Shown here one piece after another: positions 20,516 to 30,398 of a DNA stretch of 64,000 bases. Under the pieces are notes generated by a model that was not told where the DNA came from, made no database searches, and saw nothing but the letters and a program-made list of their open reading frames with translations. The position numbers and the translations under genes were made by a program. Source of the stretch: Budvicia aquatica DSM 5075 = ATCC 35567 (GTDB lineage Bacteria; Pseudomonadota; Gammaproteobacteria; Enterobacterales; Enterobacteriaceae). The stretch is from assembly GCF_000427805.1 (NCBI RefSeq), contig NZ_ATYS01000011.1, positions 93,573 to 157,572 of the forward strand, read 5' to 3'. Position 1 is the first letter of the stretch; each line of letters opens with the position of its first letter.

Positions 20516-20791
20516 TTACACCTGCTCTTTGTTCTGGCTCTTTTGCTCTTCGGTTTTCACCGCAGGTTGTTGCTGCTCTTGAATTGACTTCACTTCAAAA
20601 TCAGCGTCTTGGTCTTTTTGAGCTTCTTCTTTAGCTGCTGGTGTTGCAGCTTCGTCATCACCCATCGCTTTTTTAAAGCCTTTTACAGATGCACCCAGAT
20701 CGGAACCTAGCGTACGCAATTTTTTAGTTCCAAACAGTAATACGACAATCGCGACAATTATCAGTAACTGCCAAATGCTAATTCCACCCAT
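20516..20791 (-). CDS. tatA: Sec-independent protein translocase subunit TatA
   Basis: TatA oligomerises to form the translocation element. The 91-residue protein has the helix [20 protein letters not shown], the hinge [14 protein letters not shown], the amphipathic helix SVKGFKKAM, and a charged tail rich in E, Q and K. I chose the ATG at 20791, matching the universal MGGISIW start with GAGGC upstream; an in-frame upstream ATG at 20824 would add eleven residues that the family lacks. Confidence 0.96.
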   Translation of the reverse strand: MGGISIWQLLIIVAIVVLLFGTKKLRTLGSDLGASVKGFKKAMGDDEAATPAAKEEAQKDQDADFEVKSIQEQQQPAVKTEEQKSQNKEQV

Positions 20792-20871
20792 GAGATATGC
20801 CTCTATAAATGCATGTAAATTCAATTGTTGCCATAGTATACGGCAGTTTCATTAAGCTGTAGTAAATTTCT

Positions 20872-22503
20872 TTACGCCGCTTTTATCCAACCAATCAACC
20901 AGACAACAACGCCCGCGCCCGCCAGATATGCTGGCCAAACCGGTATATGATTTGAAAACAAAATTGTAGCACTAACTAATAGTGTAGCACCTACCCCAAA
21001 AAGGTAACGCGACTGGTTCTGCCTCCCATTTCTGGCATAAAGCCGGACACTGAGTTTATCAATACTATTTTGCAATTCTTTGTGCTGCCGCAAACTGTCG
21101 TAAAACAGTTCAGGTAATTCAGGTAATTTTTCTACCCAGAATGGTGCCTTTTCTTTCAACGTGCGAAGCAGTGCAGGAATACCGACCTGATCTCGCATCC
21201 ATGATTCAAGGAAAGGTTTTGCCGTTGTCCATAAATCCAGCTGTGGGTAGAGCTGACGACCCAGCCCTTCAATATACAACAGTGTTTTTTGTAACAGGAC
21301 AAGCTGTGGCTGAACTTCCATATTAAAACGGCGCGCCGTATTAAACAGGTTCAGCAACACGTGGCCAAAAGAGATTTCAGACAGTGGTTTTTCAAAAATC
21401 GGCTCACACACGGTTCGGATAGCAAACTCAAATTCTTCCACATTGGTATCCGGCGGAACCCAACCAGAATCAACATGTAACTCAGCGACTTTACGGTAGT
21501 CCCGGTTAAAGAATGCGATAAAGTTTTCAGCCAGATAACGCTTATCATCTTTACTCAACGACCCCACTATTCCACAGTCAATACCAATAAATTGTGGATT
21601 ATCAGGCATTGCATAGCTGACAAAGATATTGCCCGGGTGCATGTCTGCATGGAAAAAGCTGTCACGAAAAACTTGGGTAAAGAACACCTGAACGCCGCGC
21701 TCAGCCAGCAGCTTCATATTGGTGCCGTTGGCTTCTAACGCGGCAATATCCGAAACAGGAATACCGTAAATACGCTCCATAACCAAAACGTTTTCATGGC
21801 AGTAATCAGAATAAATTTCAGGAATATAGAGCATCGGGCTGCCGTCAAAATTACGGCGAAGCTGGATAGTATTTGCTGCCTCACGCCGCAGATTCAGCTC
21901 ATCTAACAGTGTTTTTTCATACTCACGCACCACTTCGCGCGGCTTTAAGCGGCGGCCATCAGGCAGAAGTTTAGGAAGCCATCCTGCCAGACGATACATC
22001 AGACGAATATCAGCTTTTATAATCGGTTTGATATCCGGTCGAATAACTTTTATCACCACTTCTTTGCCGTTACTTTTTAAAACGGCAGTATGGACTTGAG
22101 CAATGGAAGCCGACGCTAATGCATTAATATCAAAATCATCAAACCACTGCTCGATACTTCCACCCATCGAGGATTCTATTTGTTGACGGGCAAGCACGCC
22201 GTCAAACGGTGCTACCTGATCTTGCAATAACGCAAGTTGATCGGCAATCACTGGCGGGAACAGATCCCGGCGGGTGGACATCATTTGCCCAAACTTAATC
22301 CATACCGGGCCTAAGGTTTGTAGCGCCAGACGCAGACGTTCCCCCAGCTCTTTCTCAGGATACTGGTTTCTCATCCAAAACAATAAACGACAACCAAATC
22401 TTAATGGCCAGGTTAAGCGCATTTTAGGAATCAGTTCATCTAAGCCATGGGTGAGAAAAACGCGAATAATCACATAGAATCGGAAAAATTCAGACGGGGT
22501 CAT
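20872..22503 (-). CDS. ubiB: Ubiquinone biosynthesis kinase-like protein UbiB
   Basis: UbiB is an atypical (ADCK-like) kinase/ATPase that supports ubiquinone synthesis, probably by helping lipid intermediates leave the membrane. The 543-residue protein has the family KxGQ motif ([15 protein letters not shown]), the alanine-rich loop [13 protein letters not shown], the lysine [10 protein letters not shown], catalytic [10 protein letters not shown] and metal-binding GIDCGIVG, and ends in two hydrophobic segments. Its ATG overlaps the ubiJ stop by four bases (ATGA). Confidence 0.97.
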   Translation of the reverse strand: MTPSEFFRFYVIIRVFLTHGLDELIPKMRLTWPLRFGCRLLFWMRNQYPEKELGERLRLALQTLGPVWIKFGQMMSTRRDLFPPVIADQLALLQDQVAPFDGVLARQQIESSMGGSIEQWFDDFDINALASASIAQVHTAVLKSNGKEVVIKVIRPDIKPIIKADIRLMYRLAGWLPKLLPDGRRLKPREVVREYEKTLLDELNLRREAANTIQLRRNFDGSPMLYIPEIYSDYCHENVLVMERIYGIPVSDIAALEANGTNMKLLAERGVQVFFTQVFRDSFFHADMHPGNIFVSYAMPDNPQFIGIDCGIVGSLSKDDKRYLAENFIAFFNRDYRKVAELHVDSGWVPPDTNVEEFEFAIRTVCEPIFEKPLSEISFGHVLLNLFNTARRFNMEVQPQLVLLQKTLLYIEGLGRQLYPQLDLWTTAKPFLESWMRDQVGIPALLRTLKEKAPFWVEKLPELPELFYDSLRQHKELQNSIDKLSVRLYARNGRQNQSRYLFGVGATLLVSATILFSNHIPVWPAYLAGAGVVVWLIGWIKAA

Positions 22504-23108
22504 AGGGATTTCTCCAGCTTTTCTATTCTTTCTATTAGGGAATCAACCTGTTGAGAAAGCACTTCGGTTTCATCACTAAAATGAAGAACTTCTAGTCTGC
22601 CGGGAGCTAAACGCCACTCTTCCGTTACAGCCTGAGCCAGATAGGCCTGTTTTTGCTCTACCCAATGTTTAGCCTTGCGGCTACCGGACTGAACGCCCTG
22701 ACTGATAGTTTCAGCAGCAACGTCGCCGATATAAGGAGATAACCATTCGGCCGGATCCCATTCTGCGAGATCAATCAACGTCACAAATTGCTGTATAACC
22801 TGTATATCACCTTCAACCACGACTTCGCCTTCACGAAGTAAGGCTGAGAGGCGCTGGCGATCGCGTAAGGAAAAAAGAACGGGTAATTGTGTTATCAGTG
22901 TGCAATCCGCCGGTTGTTCCCACTGGCTCACAACATCGATATGGTTCACGCTAAATACCAGCGTCAGCGATGTTGATAATTCTTGCAAACTTAGCTTGAG
23001 AGTCTTACCTGACAGCCGATGGCTGGCAGACTGCATACTGCGATCGCGAAAGAGTAAATTATTCAGAGAGGTTTCTATCACTCCGGCAATCAAGGGAACA
23101 AACAGCAT
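22500..23108 (-). CDS. ubiJ: Ubiquinone biosynthesis accessory factor UbiJ
   Basis: UbiJ carries an SCP2 lipid-binding domain and with UbiK organises the soluble Ubi complex. The 202-residue protein has the N-terminal [15 protein letters not shown], the SCP2-like region around [15 protein letters not shown] and [18 protein letters not shown], and a C-terminal coiled coil ([18 protein letters not shown]). It lies between ubiE (12 bases) and ubiB (4-base overlap), the standard order. Confidence 0.95.
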   Translation of the reverse strand: MLFVPLIAGVIETSLNNLLFRDRSMQSASHRLSGKTLKLSLQELSTSLTLVFSVNHIDVVSQWEQPADCTLITQLPVLFSLRDRQRLSALLREGEVVVEGDIQVIQQFVTLIDLAEWDPAEWLSPYIGDVAAETISQGVQSGSRKAKHWVEQKQAYLAQAVTEEWRLAPGRLEVLHFSDETEVLSQQVDSLIERIEKLEKSL

Positions 23109-23120
23109 AGTGATCCTTCG

Positions 23121-23876
23121 CTAAAACTTGAAACCGCGGTGAAGTGCAACAATGCCCCCGGTTAAATTGAAGTAGTTAACATTATCAAATCCTGACTCTT
23201 CCATCATCCCTTTCAAGGTTTCCTGATCGGGGTGCATACGAATAGACTCAGCTAAATAACGGTAGCTATCAGCATCTTTGGTAATCATTTCACCAATTTT
23301 AGGCAAAATGTGGAATGAATAGGCATCATAAGCACTGTTCAATACTTTGATCACTGGCTTAGAAAACTCTAACACCAATAAACGACCGCCCGGCTTTAAT
23401 ACACGGAACATCGATCTTAAGGCTTTATCTTTATCAGTCACGTTCCGCAAACCAAAAGAGATAGTAATGCAGTCAAAATAATTATCAGGGAACGGTAATG
23501 CTTCTGCATTAGCCTGAACATAGTTTACGTTACCGACAATGCCCATATCACGTAACTTAGAACGCCCCATTTTTAGCATAGAGTCGTTGATATCGGCTAA
23601 AACGACTTCACCTTTTTCACCCACTAAGCGTGAAAACTTGGCCGTTAAATCGCCAGTACCACCGGCTAAATCAAGAACCTTCTGCCCTTCGCGAACAGCG
23701 CTACAGTCGATAGTAAAACGTTTCCAAACTCTATGGATACCAAACGACATTAAGTCGTTCATCAAATCGTATTTTGATGCCACAGAATGGAATACATCGG
23801 CAACCATAGCCACTTTTTCATCTTTATCTACAGTGCGGAAACCAAAATGCGTCGTTTCCTGCGAGTCCTTCATCAT
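23121..23876 (-). CDS. ubiE: Ubiquinone/menaquinone C-methyltransferase UbiE
   Basis: UbiE methylates the quinone ring carbon in both ubiquinone and menaquinone synthesis using S-adenosylmethionine. At 251 residues it equals the E. coli enzyme. The SAM site is [15 protein letters not shown] with [10 protein letters not shown], and the UbiE signatures [21 protein letters not shown] and [17 protein letters not shown] are present. First gene of the ubiE-ubiJ-ubiB-tatABC run. Confidence 0.97.
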   Translation of the reverse strand: MMKDSQETTHFGFRTVDKDEKVAMVADVFHSVASKYDLMNDLMSFGIHRVWKRFTIDCSAVREGQKVLDLAGGTGDLTAKFSRLVGEKGEVVLADINDSMLKMGRSKLRDMGIVGNVNYVQANAEALPFPDNYFDCITISFGLRNVTDKDKALRSMFRVLKPGGRLLVLEFSKPVIKVLNSAYDAYSFHILPKIGEMITKDADSYRYLAESIRMHPDQETLKGMMEESGFDNVNYFNLTGGIVALHRGFKF

Positions 23877-23964
23877 TTTTTTGCCTGATTTATTACAATA
23901 TGAATTGGTTTATTCTATCAGAAAGCAGCGATAACCGGCTCACTGATCTAACTCTTTTTTACTA

Positions 23965-25470
23965 TTATCCTTTAATATCAGAGTAATCCTCTAACCCTGT
24001 CGGTTTTTCCGCCAGTTCTGACGAGGATTCGGCTAGTGCCTGCTCAGATATTATCGGATTAATGGGTCTTTTGACCTCAACCCCCAAAGAACGGAAACCT
24101 TCAACCTGACCGATTAGGTTACCACGACCTTGGGATAATTTATTCATTGCCTGACGATAGTTATCCTGAGCCCTGTCGAGACTTTGCCCTAAAGCGGACA
24201 TATCATCAACAAACAGGCGTAATTTGTCATAAAGCTTAGCCGCCCGATCGGCAATCTGCTGGGCATTCTGGCTCTGATGTTCATAACGCCATAAATTACT
24301 GATAGTACGCAGAGCCACTAGCAGCGTTGTCGGACTGACCAGCATAATATTATTCTGCAGTGCTTCGCTGATCAATTCGGGCTGTCGATCAATGGCCAGC
24401 AGAAACGCGGGTTCGACAGGAATAAACATCAGCACATAATCTAAAGATCGTAATCCGGGCAACTGCTGATAGTCTTTTCGACCCAGCAGCCGAATATGCG
24501 ATCGTACAGAGCCAATATGTTCACTGATGGCCTGATTGCGCTCCTGCTCATCGTCGCTATTAAAGTAGCGTTCGTAGCTGACCAGTGACATTTTAGCATC
24601 AATAACGACATCTTTCCCCTGCGGGAGGTGAACAATAACATCGGGTTGCTGGCGATTGCCTTCTTCCCCACGAATATTCACCTGAGTCTGATACTCATAG
24701 CCCTCTCGCAATCCGGAAGCTTCCAGTACCCGACTCAGCACCACTTCCCCCCAGTTACCCTGAGTTTTATTATCCCCTTTCAGGGCTTTAGTCAGGTTGA
24801 TAGCCTCACGGGCCATCTGGGCATTCAACTGCTGGAGATTACGGATCTCATGAGCCAGCGTGTGGCGTTCTTTCGCTTCCTGCCCATAGCTGTCCTGAAC
24901 CTGACGCCGAAATCCATCTAATTGCTCACACAATGGAACTAACAGGCGATCTAAACTCTGCCTATTCTGCTCATCAACCTTACGGCCGCTTTGCTCAAAA
25001 ATCCGGTTAGCTAAGTTTTCAAACTGAACCGTCAGGCGCTGTTCACTGTTAATTAATAATCGCTGCTTTTCATCGGAGGCAAAACGCGTTTCTTCAAGGC
25101 GGGTCGTCATTTCACGCAGTTCAGCCTCTAGGGCACTATTAATGCTTTGGAGGTTTCTCAGTTCCTGATTCAGGCGTTCACATTCTTCATACCAAAGCAG
25201 CTGTTGCTGGGATTTTTCCTGCAAAGCAGCCAGTCGGGCATGTAAATCTCTAAGTTCAAGCTGCCCCTGTCGTAGCTCCTGAGCCTGCAACTGTTCTTCG
25301 GAGAGTAAGTGCTGATTGTCAGCTCGCACTTGCTCAAGCTGAGAAGAAAGTAATGCAATATGATTTTCCTGCTGCAGGCTATGGCGCTGATTGTAGATAG
25401 CCAATGCCAACGCCCCTATCAATAAGCCGATCGCTGCAGCAGCAATAATAATTATCAGGCTGGTATCCAC
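23965..25470 (-). CDS. rmuC: DNA recombination protein RmuC
   Basis: RmuC limits rearrangements at inverted repeats and has a nuclease-like core. Layout of the 501-residue protein: a membrane anchor (about residues 4-25), a long coiled coil to about 190, then the conserved core (LKGDNKTQGNWGEVVLSRVLEASGLREGYEYQ in parts, QPDVIVHLPQGKDVVIDAKMSLV, LDYVLMFIPVEPAFLLA). I chose the GTG at 25470, preceded by GGAGG and aligning with the E. coli start; the ATG at 25485 has no ribosome site. It is upstream of ubiE on the same strand. Confidence 0.93.
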   Translation of the reverse strand: MDTSLIIIIAAAAIGLLIGALALAIYNQRHSLQQENHIALLSSQLEQVRADNQHLLSEEQLQAQELRQGQLELRDLHARLAALQEKSQQQLLWYEECERLNQELRNLQSINSALEAELREMTTRLEETRFASDEKQRLLINSEQRLTVQFENLANRIFEQSGRKVDEQNRQSLDRLLVPLCEQLDGFRRQVQDSYGQEAKERHTLAHEIRNLQQLNAQMAREAINLTKALKGDNKTQGNWGEVVLSRVLEASGLREGYEYQTQVNIRGEEGNRQQPDVIVHLPQGKDVVIDAKMSLVSYERYFNSDDEQERNQAISEHIGSVRSHIRLLGRKDYQQLPGLRSLDYVLMFIPVEPAFLLAIDRQPELISEALQNNIMLVSPTTLLVALRTISNLWRYEHQSQNAQQIADRAAKLYDKLRLFVDDMSALGQSLDRAQDNYRQAMNKLSQGRGNLIGQVEGFRSLGVEVKRPINPIISEQALAESSSELAEKPTGLEDYSDIKG

Positions 25471-25578
25471 CGCGCCTCCGAGCATGAGTGCTTAATAACT
25501 GCTAAAAGTAAGAGAATACTGTATAAATGTCCAGACCGTTTTATTTCACTTTGCACAACATCCCGCAAAATCACGATG

Positions 25579-26112
25579 TCAGAAACTGAAATATCGCTCT
25601 ATCCAGTGCAAACCAAAGGCACCGGGAGCCAGTATTAAGAATGCCCACAGCATGGCTGAAGTCAGATTAACGATCTGAAACGATTTTATATTCATACCAC
25701 AAATGCCAGCGACCAACGGCACTGTAGCCCGTAGAGGACCGAAAAAACGGCCAATAAATACGCCAGGGGTTCCCCAACGTTCAAAGAAATGTTGACCACG
25801 AACCAGCGTTTGAGGATTGCGCGACAGCGGCCACATATGAGCCACCTTATCTTTATAACGCCAGCCAATCCAATAGGATATCCAGTCACCGAAGAAAGCG
25901 CCTGCTGCCGCCGCAAGCCAGAGAGGCCAGAAGGCAATGCCGCTTTCACCAATAATGGCACCAAGGCCCAGCAAAATAACGGTAGCCGGAATTAACAGCG
26001 ACAAAAAGGCAATCGACTCGCCAAAAGCCAGAAAAAAGACGATTGGGGGCCCCCACGCCTGATGGTCTCGTACAAAATTCATCGTCAAATGGACAACGTT
26101 ATCGAGCGTCAC
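25579..26112 (-). CDS. DedA-family membrane protein
   Basis: A 177-residue DedA/SNARE-associated family inner-membrane protein; members act as lipid or undecaprenyl-phosphate flippases and affect membrane potential. The family motifs are visible: FLAFGESIAFLSLLIPATVILLGLGAI in parts, FFGDWISYWIGWRYKD, FIGRFFGPLRATVPLVAGICGM. The E in GES and the R in GRF and PLRA are the conserved charged residues. The GTG start at 26112 has GGGAG upstream. I cannot match it to one E. coli paralogue with certainty. Confidence 0.85.
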   Translation of the reverse strand: MTLDNVVHLTMNFVRDHQAWGPPIVFFLAFGESIAFLSLLIPATVILLGLGAIIGESGIAFWPLWLAAAAGAFFGDWISYWIGWRYKDKVAHMWPLSRNPQTLVRGQHFFERWGTPGVFIGRFFGPLRATVPLVAGICGMNIKSFQIVNLTSAMLWAFLILAPGAFGLHWIERYFSF

Positions 26113-26208
26113 ACCACTACTCCCAGTTAAGTAAACGCCACATTTAGCAAGATAATCTCGGCTAAAATCAACATTCTTTTATTTTCTATTGGTTGGCTAT
26201 TTTTGTTT

Positions 26209-27936
26209 TCAATGAGCCAGCCCGTCCTCAAGACTATTACCGGCTATCGGAACGCGAATAATAATCCGGGTAAATTGCTCGGTTTCACTTTCAACGGTAA
26301 TACCATACTCATAGCCATAGCGAGTTTTTATTCTACGATCGACCAGATTCATACCCAGTCCGTCGCCGTTTGGCCTTGGTTGATATAGGCCGGCGTTGTC
26401 TTCGACAATAAGTACCAGAACCTGTCGACCAAGATCGGCCACATCATGATAGCCTTTAATAGTGATCCGCCCTTCCGTCAGCATTTGTGAAGTACCATGC
26501 TTAATGGCATTTTCAACAATAGGCTGAAGGGAGAATGCCGGTAATGATAAGGAAAGCAGGGCTTCGGAAATATCAATATCTACCGTCAAACGGTCGGAAA
26601 AGCGCGCCTTTTCAATCTCTAGATAAGCATTAATATGTTCAAGCTCATCACTGAGGCTAACTTCATCATTACTGCGTTTTAGATTTTTACGAAAGAAGGT
26701 AGACAGCGACAAAACCAAACGTCTTGCATGCCCGGGGTCTTTTCGAATCACTGCCGATAAAGTATTCAGCGCATTAAACAGAAAGTGGGGATTCACCTGA
26801 GCGTGCAATAACTTAATTTCCGACTGGGAGAGTAGCTGCTTTTGCTGATCCAGCGTACCGGTTAATATCTGAGCGGAAAGAAGATGAGCAATACCTTCTC
26901 CCAGCGTTCTATTTATTGAGGAAAATAATCGGCTCTTAGGCTCATACAATTTGATAGTACCAATGACCATCTGTTCTTCACCGCGCAGCGGAATAACCAA
27001 TGTTGAGCCTAATTTACAGTTAGGTGTAAGAGAGCAGGCGTAATCAACCTCGTTACCATCGGCATACACCACCCGATTATTCTCAATCGCATTGTGGGTG
27101 TGATGGGAAGTGATAGCGGCCCCCACCAAATGGTGATCGTCACCAATACCAATAAATGCCAGTAGCTTTTCCCGATCGGTAATAGCCACTGCGCCAACCC
27201 CGAGCTCCTCATACAGGATTTTGGCAATTCTCATACTATTTTTCTGATTAAATCCCTGCCGCAGAACCCCTTCAGATCGGGCTGCTATTTGTAAGGCTTT
27301 AGCTGAAAAAGCGGTAGTATATTTTTCAAATATCGCCCGCCGGTCCAGCAGAATCCGCATAAACATAGCGGCTCCGATGGTATTGGCGATCATCATCGGT
27401 AAGGCAATATCATTGACCAAATGCAGCGCCTGTGAAAAAGGTCGAGCCACGATCAGGATAATCAACATCTGCAAGACTTCGGCTAACAACGTGATTGCCG
27501 CAACCATCAGCGGTTGAAACAGCAAGTCCATACGGTTACGGCGAACTAAATAACTATGCAAGAATCCGCCGATTAGACCTTCAGCAATGGTCGACAACAT
27601 GCAGGCCGTTGCGGTCATACCGCCCATAGAGTAACGATGTAATCCCCCCGTCAGGCCAACAAAGAAGCCCACCGAAGGCCCGCCAAGAACCCCACCTAAT
27701 ACCGCCCCCATCGCCCGCGTATTGGCAATAGAGTCATCAATTTGCAAACCAAAGTAGGTGCCCATAATGCAGAACATTGAGAAGGTGAAATAACACAATA
27801 GCTTGTGGGGAAGTCGAATCGTGACCTGCATCAGCGGAATAAACAGAGGCGTTTTACTTAACAGGTAGGCAATGACCAGATAGACACACATTTGTTGTAA
27901 TAGTGAAAAAATGAGGTCAATCTGTTTGATATCCAT
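26209..27936 (-). CDS. btsS: Pyruvate-sensing histidine kinase BtsS (YehU)
   Basis: A LytS-type kinase (575 residues), very close to E. coli BtsS, which senses external pyruvate and drives the btsT transporter gene via BtsR. The 5TM_5TMR_LYT membrane domain covers about 1-215 (MCVYLVIAYLLSKTPLFIPLMQ, GGLHRYSMGGMTA), a GAF domain about 225-360 (AVAITDREKLLAFIGIGDDHH), then the kinase core with phospho-acceptor His384 in NPHFLFNALNTL and the ATP site PIVENAIKHG and DGLGMNLVDRR. In E. coli btsR follows directly; here no response regulator gene lies on either side and DedA follows instead. Confidence 0.94.
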   Translation of the reverse strand: MDIKQIDLIFSLLQQMCVYLVIAYLLSKTPLFIPLMQVTIRLPHKLLCYFTFSMFCIMGTYFGLQIDDSIANTRAMGAVLGGVLGGPSVGFFVGLTGGLHRYSMGGMTATACMLSTIAEGLIGGFLHSYLVRRNRMDLLFQPLMVAAITLLAEVLQMLIILIVARPFSQALHLVNDIALPMMIANTIGAAMFMRILLDRRAIFEKYTTAFSAKALQIAARSEGVLRQGFNQKNSMRIAKILYEELGVGAVAITDREKLLAFIGIGDDHHLVGAAITSHHTHNAIENNRVVYADGNEVDYACSLTPNCKLGSTLVIPLRGEEQMVIGTIKLYEPKSRLFSSINRTLGEGIAHLLSAQILTGTLDQQKQLLSQSEIKLLHAQVNPHFLFNALNTLSAVIRKDPGHARRLVLSLSTFFRKNLKRSNDEVSLSDELEHINAYLEIEKARFSDRLTVDIDISEALLSLSLPAFSLQPIVENAIKHGTSQMLTEGRITIKGYHDVADLGRQVLVLIVEDNAGLYQPRPNGDGLGMNLVDRRIKTRYGYEYGITVESETEQFTRIIIRVPIAGNSLEDGLAH

Positions 27937-28020
27937 AATGCTTATTTCTCGGGCGATGGCTTGAATTCGCCGCTATTTTAACACTAACTGGCGACTGAAC
28001 AGCACCCTAAAATCAGGATA

Positions 28021-28118
28021 AAAAAAAGCCAGCTCAAGGCTGGCTAAAATAAACACTGGAAGCAATGTGAGCAATGTCGTGCTTTCCTGAGGTGAGCATG
28101 AATGACCGCCCCTTGAAA
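28021..28118 (-). ncRNA. ryhB: RyhB iron-responsive small RNA
   Basis: The minus strand contains the conserved RyhB core, GAAAGCACGACATTGCTCAC followed by ATTGCTTCCAG (28086 downwards), then the Hfq-binding U/A-rich stretch and a terminator hairpin AGCCAGC-TCAAG-GCTGGCT (28027-28045) with a run of seven T. This is a near match, from memory, to E. coli RyhB, which pairs with and destabilises mRNAs for iron-using proteins (sdhC, sodB and others) when iron is scarce. The 5' end is placed by analogy about 29 bases before the core and is approximate. Promoter-like TTACAG and TATTAT lie upstream with a Fur box over them. E. coli ryhB lies elsewhere (yhhX-yhhY). Confidence 0.93.
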
Positions 28119-28122
28119 ACAT

Positions 28123-28141
28123 GTAAATAATAATCATTATC
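28123..28141 (-). promoter_or_regulatory. Fur box overlapping the ryhB promoter
   Basis: GATAATGATTATTATTTAC matches the 19-base Fur consensus at 15 positions, with the first nine perfect, and overlaps the candidate -10 TATTAT. Iron-loaded Fur bound here would repress ryhB. Confidence 0.85.
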
Positions 28142-28337
28142 AATAGGACCTGTAAAGCTCTTTTTGAACAAAAAATGAATAAAAAAATAAAAATTATATA
28201 ACTTGTTATATTTCATTGTGTTAAATGGCTTTGTTGAGTAATTATTAACCATGTATATTGTAAGTTAATAGATTAACACCATAGTAAATAGATAAGCCTT
28301 ACACTATTTACCGATCCAATCGCTAAGGAGCACGCTT

Positions 28338-28604
28338 ATGGCCAGTGGCTGGGCATCCGATGGTGCCGTGCAGGATCAAATCGACAGCACTATCTCTGAT
28401 GCAGTCGAAAAAGCCAGATCTCAACTCAGTACGGGAGAAGGCACCATACATTGCCAGGAGTGCGGAGAAATAATCCCGGAAGCCAGAAGAAAAGCGTTAC
28501 AGGGCATTCGATATTGTTTAGCCTGCCAGACTGAACTGGATAAGAAAAATATTCAGCAATCCGGCTATAACCGCAGAGGCAGTAAAGACAGTCAGTTACG
28601 TTAA
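28338..28604 (+). CDS. ybiI: DksA/TraR-type zinc-finger protein YbiI
   Basis: An 88-residue protein with one C4 zinc finger of the DksA/TraR type (CQECGEIIPEARRKALQGIRYCLAC). Start (MASGWASDGAV) and end (GYNRRGSKDSQLR) match E. coli YbiI. It lacks the long coiled coil of DksA, so a DksA-like role on RNA polymerase is uncertain; function unknown. AAGGAG precedes the ATG. The nucleoside hydrolase gene follows 28 bases later. Confidence 0.93.
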   Translation: MASGWASDGAVQDQIDSTISDAVEKARSQLSTGEGTIHCQECGEIIPEARRKALQGIRYCLACQTELDKKNIQQSGYNRRGSKDSQLR

Positions 28605-28632
28605 CTCGCCCGAAAGGATAAAAAATATCAAT

Positions 28633-29589
28633 ATGACTCAGAAACCCTCACCTCAAAAAATCATTATAGATACCGACCCGGGCGTCGATGACGTCATTGC
28701 CCTATTAATCGCCATGGCAGATAAGGAGCTGTTAGATATCCTTGGTATCACGACGGTGGCAGGCAACGTAACCGTAGATAAAACCTCTCGTAATGCCCGC
28801 CTGGCCAGAGATTGGGCCGACAGGCCTGATATTCCTGTTTATGCAGGAGCCTCTGAGCCTATTATGCGGGAGCCTATTTATGCGGCAGATATCCATGGTA
28901 ATGAAGGTCTTAGCGGAATTAAGATCGACACGCCTAAATATCCTCTGGCCGAAGGGCATGCGATCAACTTTATTATCGACACGTTATTAAAAGCCGAGCC
29001 TAACAGCGTTAGTATCGCCATGTTGGGTCCTCAGACCAATATGGCACTGGCCTTGAAGCTGGCTCCGGAAATCAAACTGGGAATCAAAGAAATCGTTCTG
29101 ATGGGAGGATCCCATTTCAGCAGCGGTAATATGAGCCCGGTGGCAGAATTTAATATTTTTGCCGATCCGGATGCGGCTAAAATTGTTATCCAAAGCGGTG
29201 TTCCCATCACCTATATTCCATTAGACGTCACAGGAAAAGTGCTGACCAGCAATAGCCGTATTAAAGCGATTACCGACCTCAAGAATAAAGCCGGTCAGAT
29301 TGTTGTCGATATTCTTAAACAGTACATTACCCATGATATGAAAGCCTATCATCTCAGTGGTGGTCCTATTCATGATGCCAACGTTATTGCTTACCTGCTC
29401 CGCCCTGACTTATACACCGGCAAGAAAGTTTATGTTGATGTTGACCATCGACCAGGTATATCTCAGGGCCAGACGCTGGTTGACTGGCGTAATAAGCTTA
29501 AACAAGCGGCTAATGTTAATTGGGTTTACGATGCCAAAGACCAAGAGATTTTTGATTTATTTAACAGGCAACTGGGGTTGTTGAAATAG
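28633..29589 (+). CDS. Nucleoside hydrolase (inosine-uridine preferring family)
   Basis: Cleaves the N-glycosidic bond of ribonucleosides for salvage. The 318-residue protein has the calcium- and ribose-binding signature IIIDTDPGVDDVIALLIA, the GITTVAGNV strand, MLGPQTNMALAL, VLMGGSHFSSGN followed by AEFNIFADPDAA, and the late HDANVIAYLL with the catalytic-site histidine and aspartate. It belongs with RihA/B/C but I cannot decide which, so purine or pyrimidine preference is open. Probably co-transcribed with ybiI. Confidence 0.9.
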   Translation: MTQKPSPQKIIIDTDPGVDDVIALLIAMADKELLDILGITTVAGNVTVDKTSRNARLARDWADRPDIPVYAGASEPIMREPIYAADIHGNEGLSGIKIDTPKYPLAEGHAINFIIDTLLKAEPNSVSIAMLGPQTNMALALKLAPEIKLGIKEIVLMGGSHFSSGNMSPVAEFNIFADPDAAKIVIQSGVPITYIPLDVTGKVLTSNSRIKAITDLKNKAGQIVVDILKQYITHDMKAYHLSGGPIHDANVIAYLLRPDLYTGKKVYVDVDHRPGISQGQTLVDWRNKLKQAANVNWVYDAKDQEIFDLFNRQLGLLK

Positions 29590-29600
29590 ATAACGTTGAT

Positions 29601-29625
29601 GCGATGGCCGGAATATGGCCATCGC
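29601..29625. terminator. Hairpin between convergent genes
   Basis: A perfect 9-bp stem GCGATGGCC / GGCCATCGC with a 7-base loop separates the nucleoside hydrolase gene from the convergent gene at 29643. No T-run follows on either strand. Confidence 0.5.
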
Positions 29626-29642
29626 AATAATAGTCCGATGCT

Positions 29643-30368
29643 TTACAACGCAGGAACTAGTTCCCATGTGCCATAAGGATTGCTAAACAACGATTCCTCA
29701 CCATAATCCACCCCCTGATATTCTCTTAAACGATAAATATCAGATTCGGCATCGACAGAAAATGTCTGTCCGGCTCTCAATTCAGGCGATTCAGTAAACT
29801 GATACCACGTAAATACCCTTAGTAGCTCAACGGCTTGCTGCTTATCATCAATGGTTGTAATAGCATCCCACAGACCTAAATTGTGCATTCCACATGAATA
29901 AACCTCATCTTGCCCGGTGATATAAACAACTAAGGCCCGATGAGCAGAAAATTGGGCGAGGTTCTGACACATTTTAATCCATGCATCAGGGCTATGAGCC
30001 AGGCCAGCACTTTCGACCTTTACGCCAAGTCCGCCAGCTTTCAGTAACGCTTTAGCCGCCAGCATCGTCGCCTCGGCATCTTCACGTGAACCACCGTCGC
30101 TAATAAGATAGACCACTGACTGATGAGTGGCGATGGCCGCCATCTCAGCCGTATCAGACCAATGCCCGCCTGCGGCCTGAAATGCACCAATCATTTGAGG
30201 ATCCCGATCGCAATAATCGAGCTCACAAGAGTATTCTGATGTGAGATTCATCAAAATACGACCGGCAAAAATATAGCCTGAATCGCAGTTCACGATACTC
30301 GTTATCAGTTCACTGCGATCTTTCCACGGTCCGGGGATACACAATATCATTTCCGGATTCTCATTCAT
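29643..30368 (-). CDS. Hypothetical cytoplasmic protein
   Basis: A 241-residue soluble, acidic protein without signal peptide. It opens with MILCIPGPWKDRSELI, has a glycine-rich SDGGSREDAEATMLAAKALLK segment near 90-115 and VVYITGQDEVYSCGMHNLGLWDA near 165-190. I do not recognise a family with confidence. The ATG at 30368 is the better start (AAGGAT at proper distance); an ATG at 30374 abuts the ribosome site. It may be the second gene of a yhiN transcript, 25-30 bases downstream. Confidence 0.65.
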   Translation of the reverse strand: MNENPEMILCIPGPWKDRSELITSIVNCDSGYIFAGRILMNLTSEYSCELDYCDRDPQMIGAFQAAGGHWSDTAEMAAIATHQSVVYLISDGGSREDAEATMLAAKALLKAGGLGVKVESAGLAHSPDAWIKMCQNLAQFSAHRALVVYITGQDEVYSCGMHNLGLWDAITTIDDKQQAVELLRVFTWYQFTESPELRAGQTFSVDAESDIYRLREYQGVDYGEESLFSNPYGTWELVPAL

Positions 30369-30398
30369 TTCCATATCCTTATGTTTTAGAAAGTTACA

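Noticed and set aside
28034..28252. A 72-codon minus-strand frame upstream of btsS
   Set aside because: It overlaps the RyhB gene, its Fur box and promoter; the protein has no recognisable feature and its frame is explained by AT-rich sequence.
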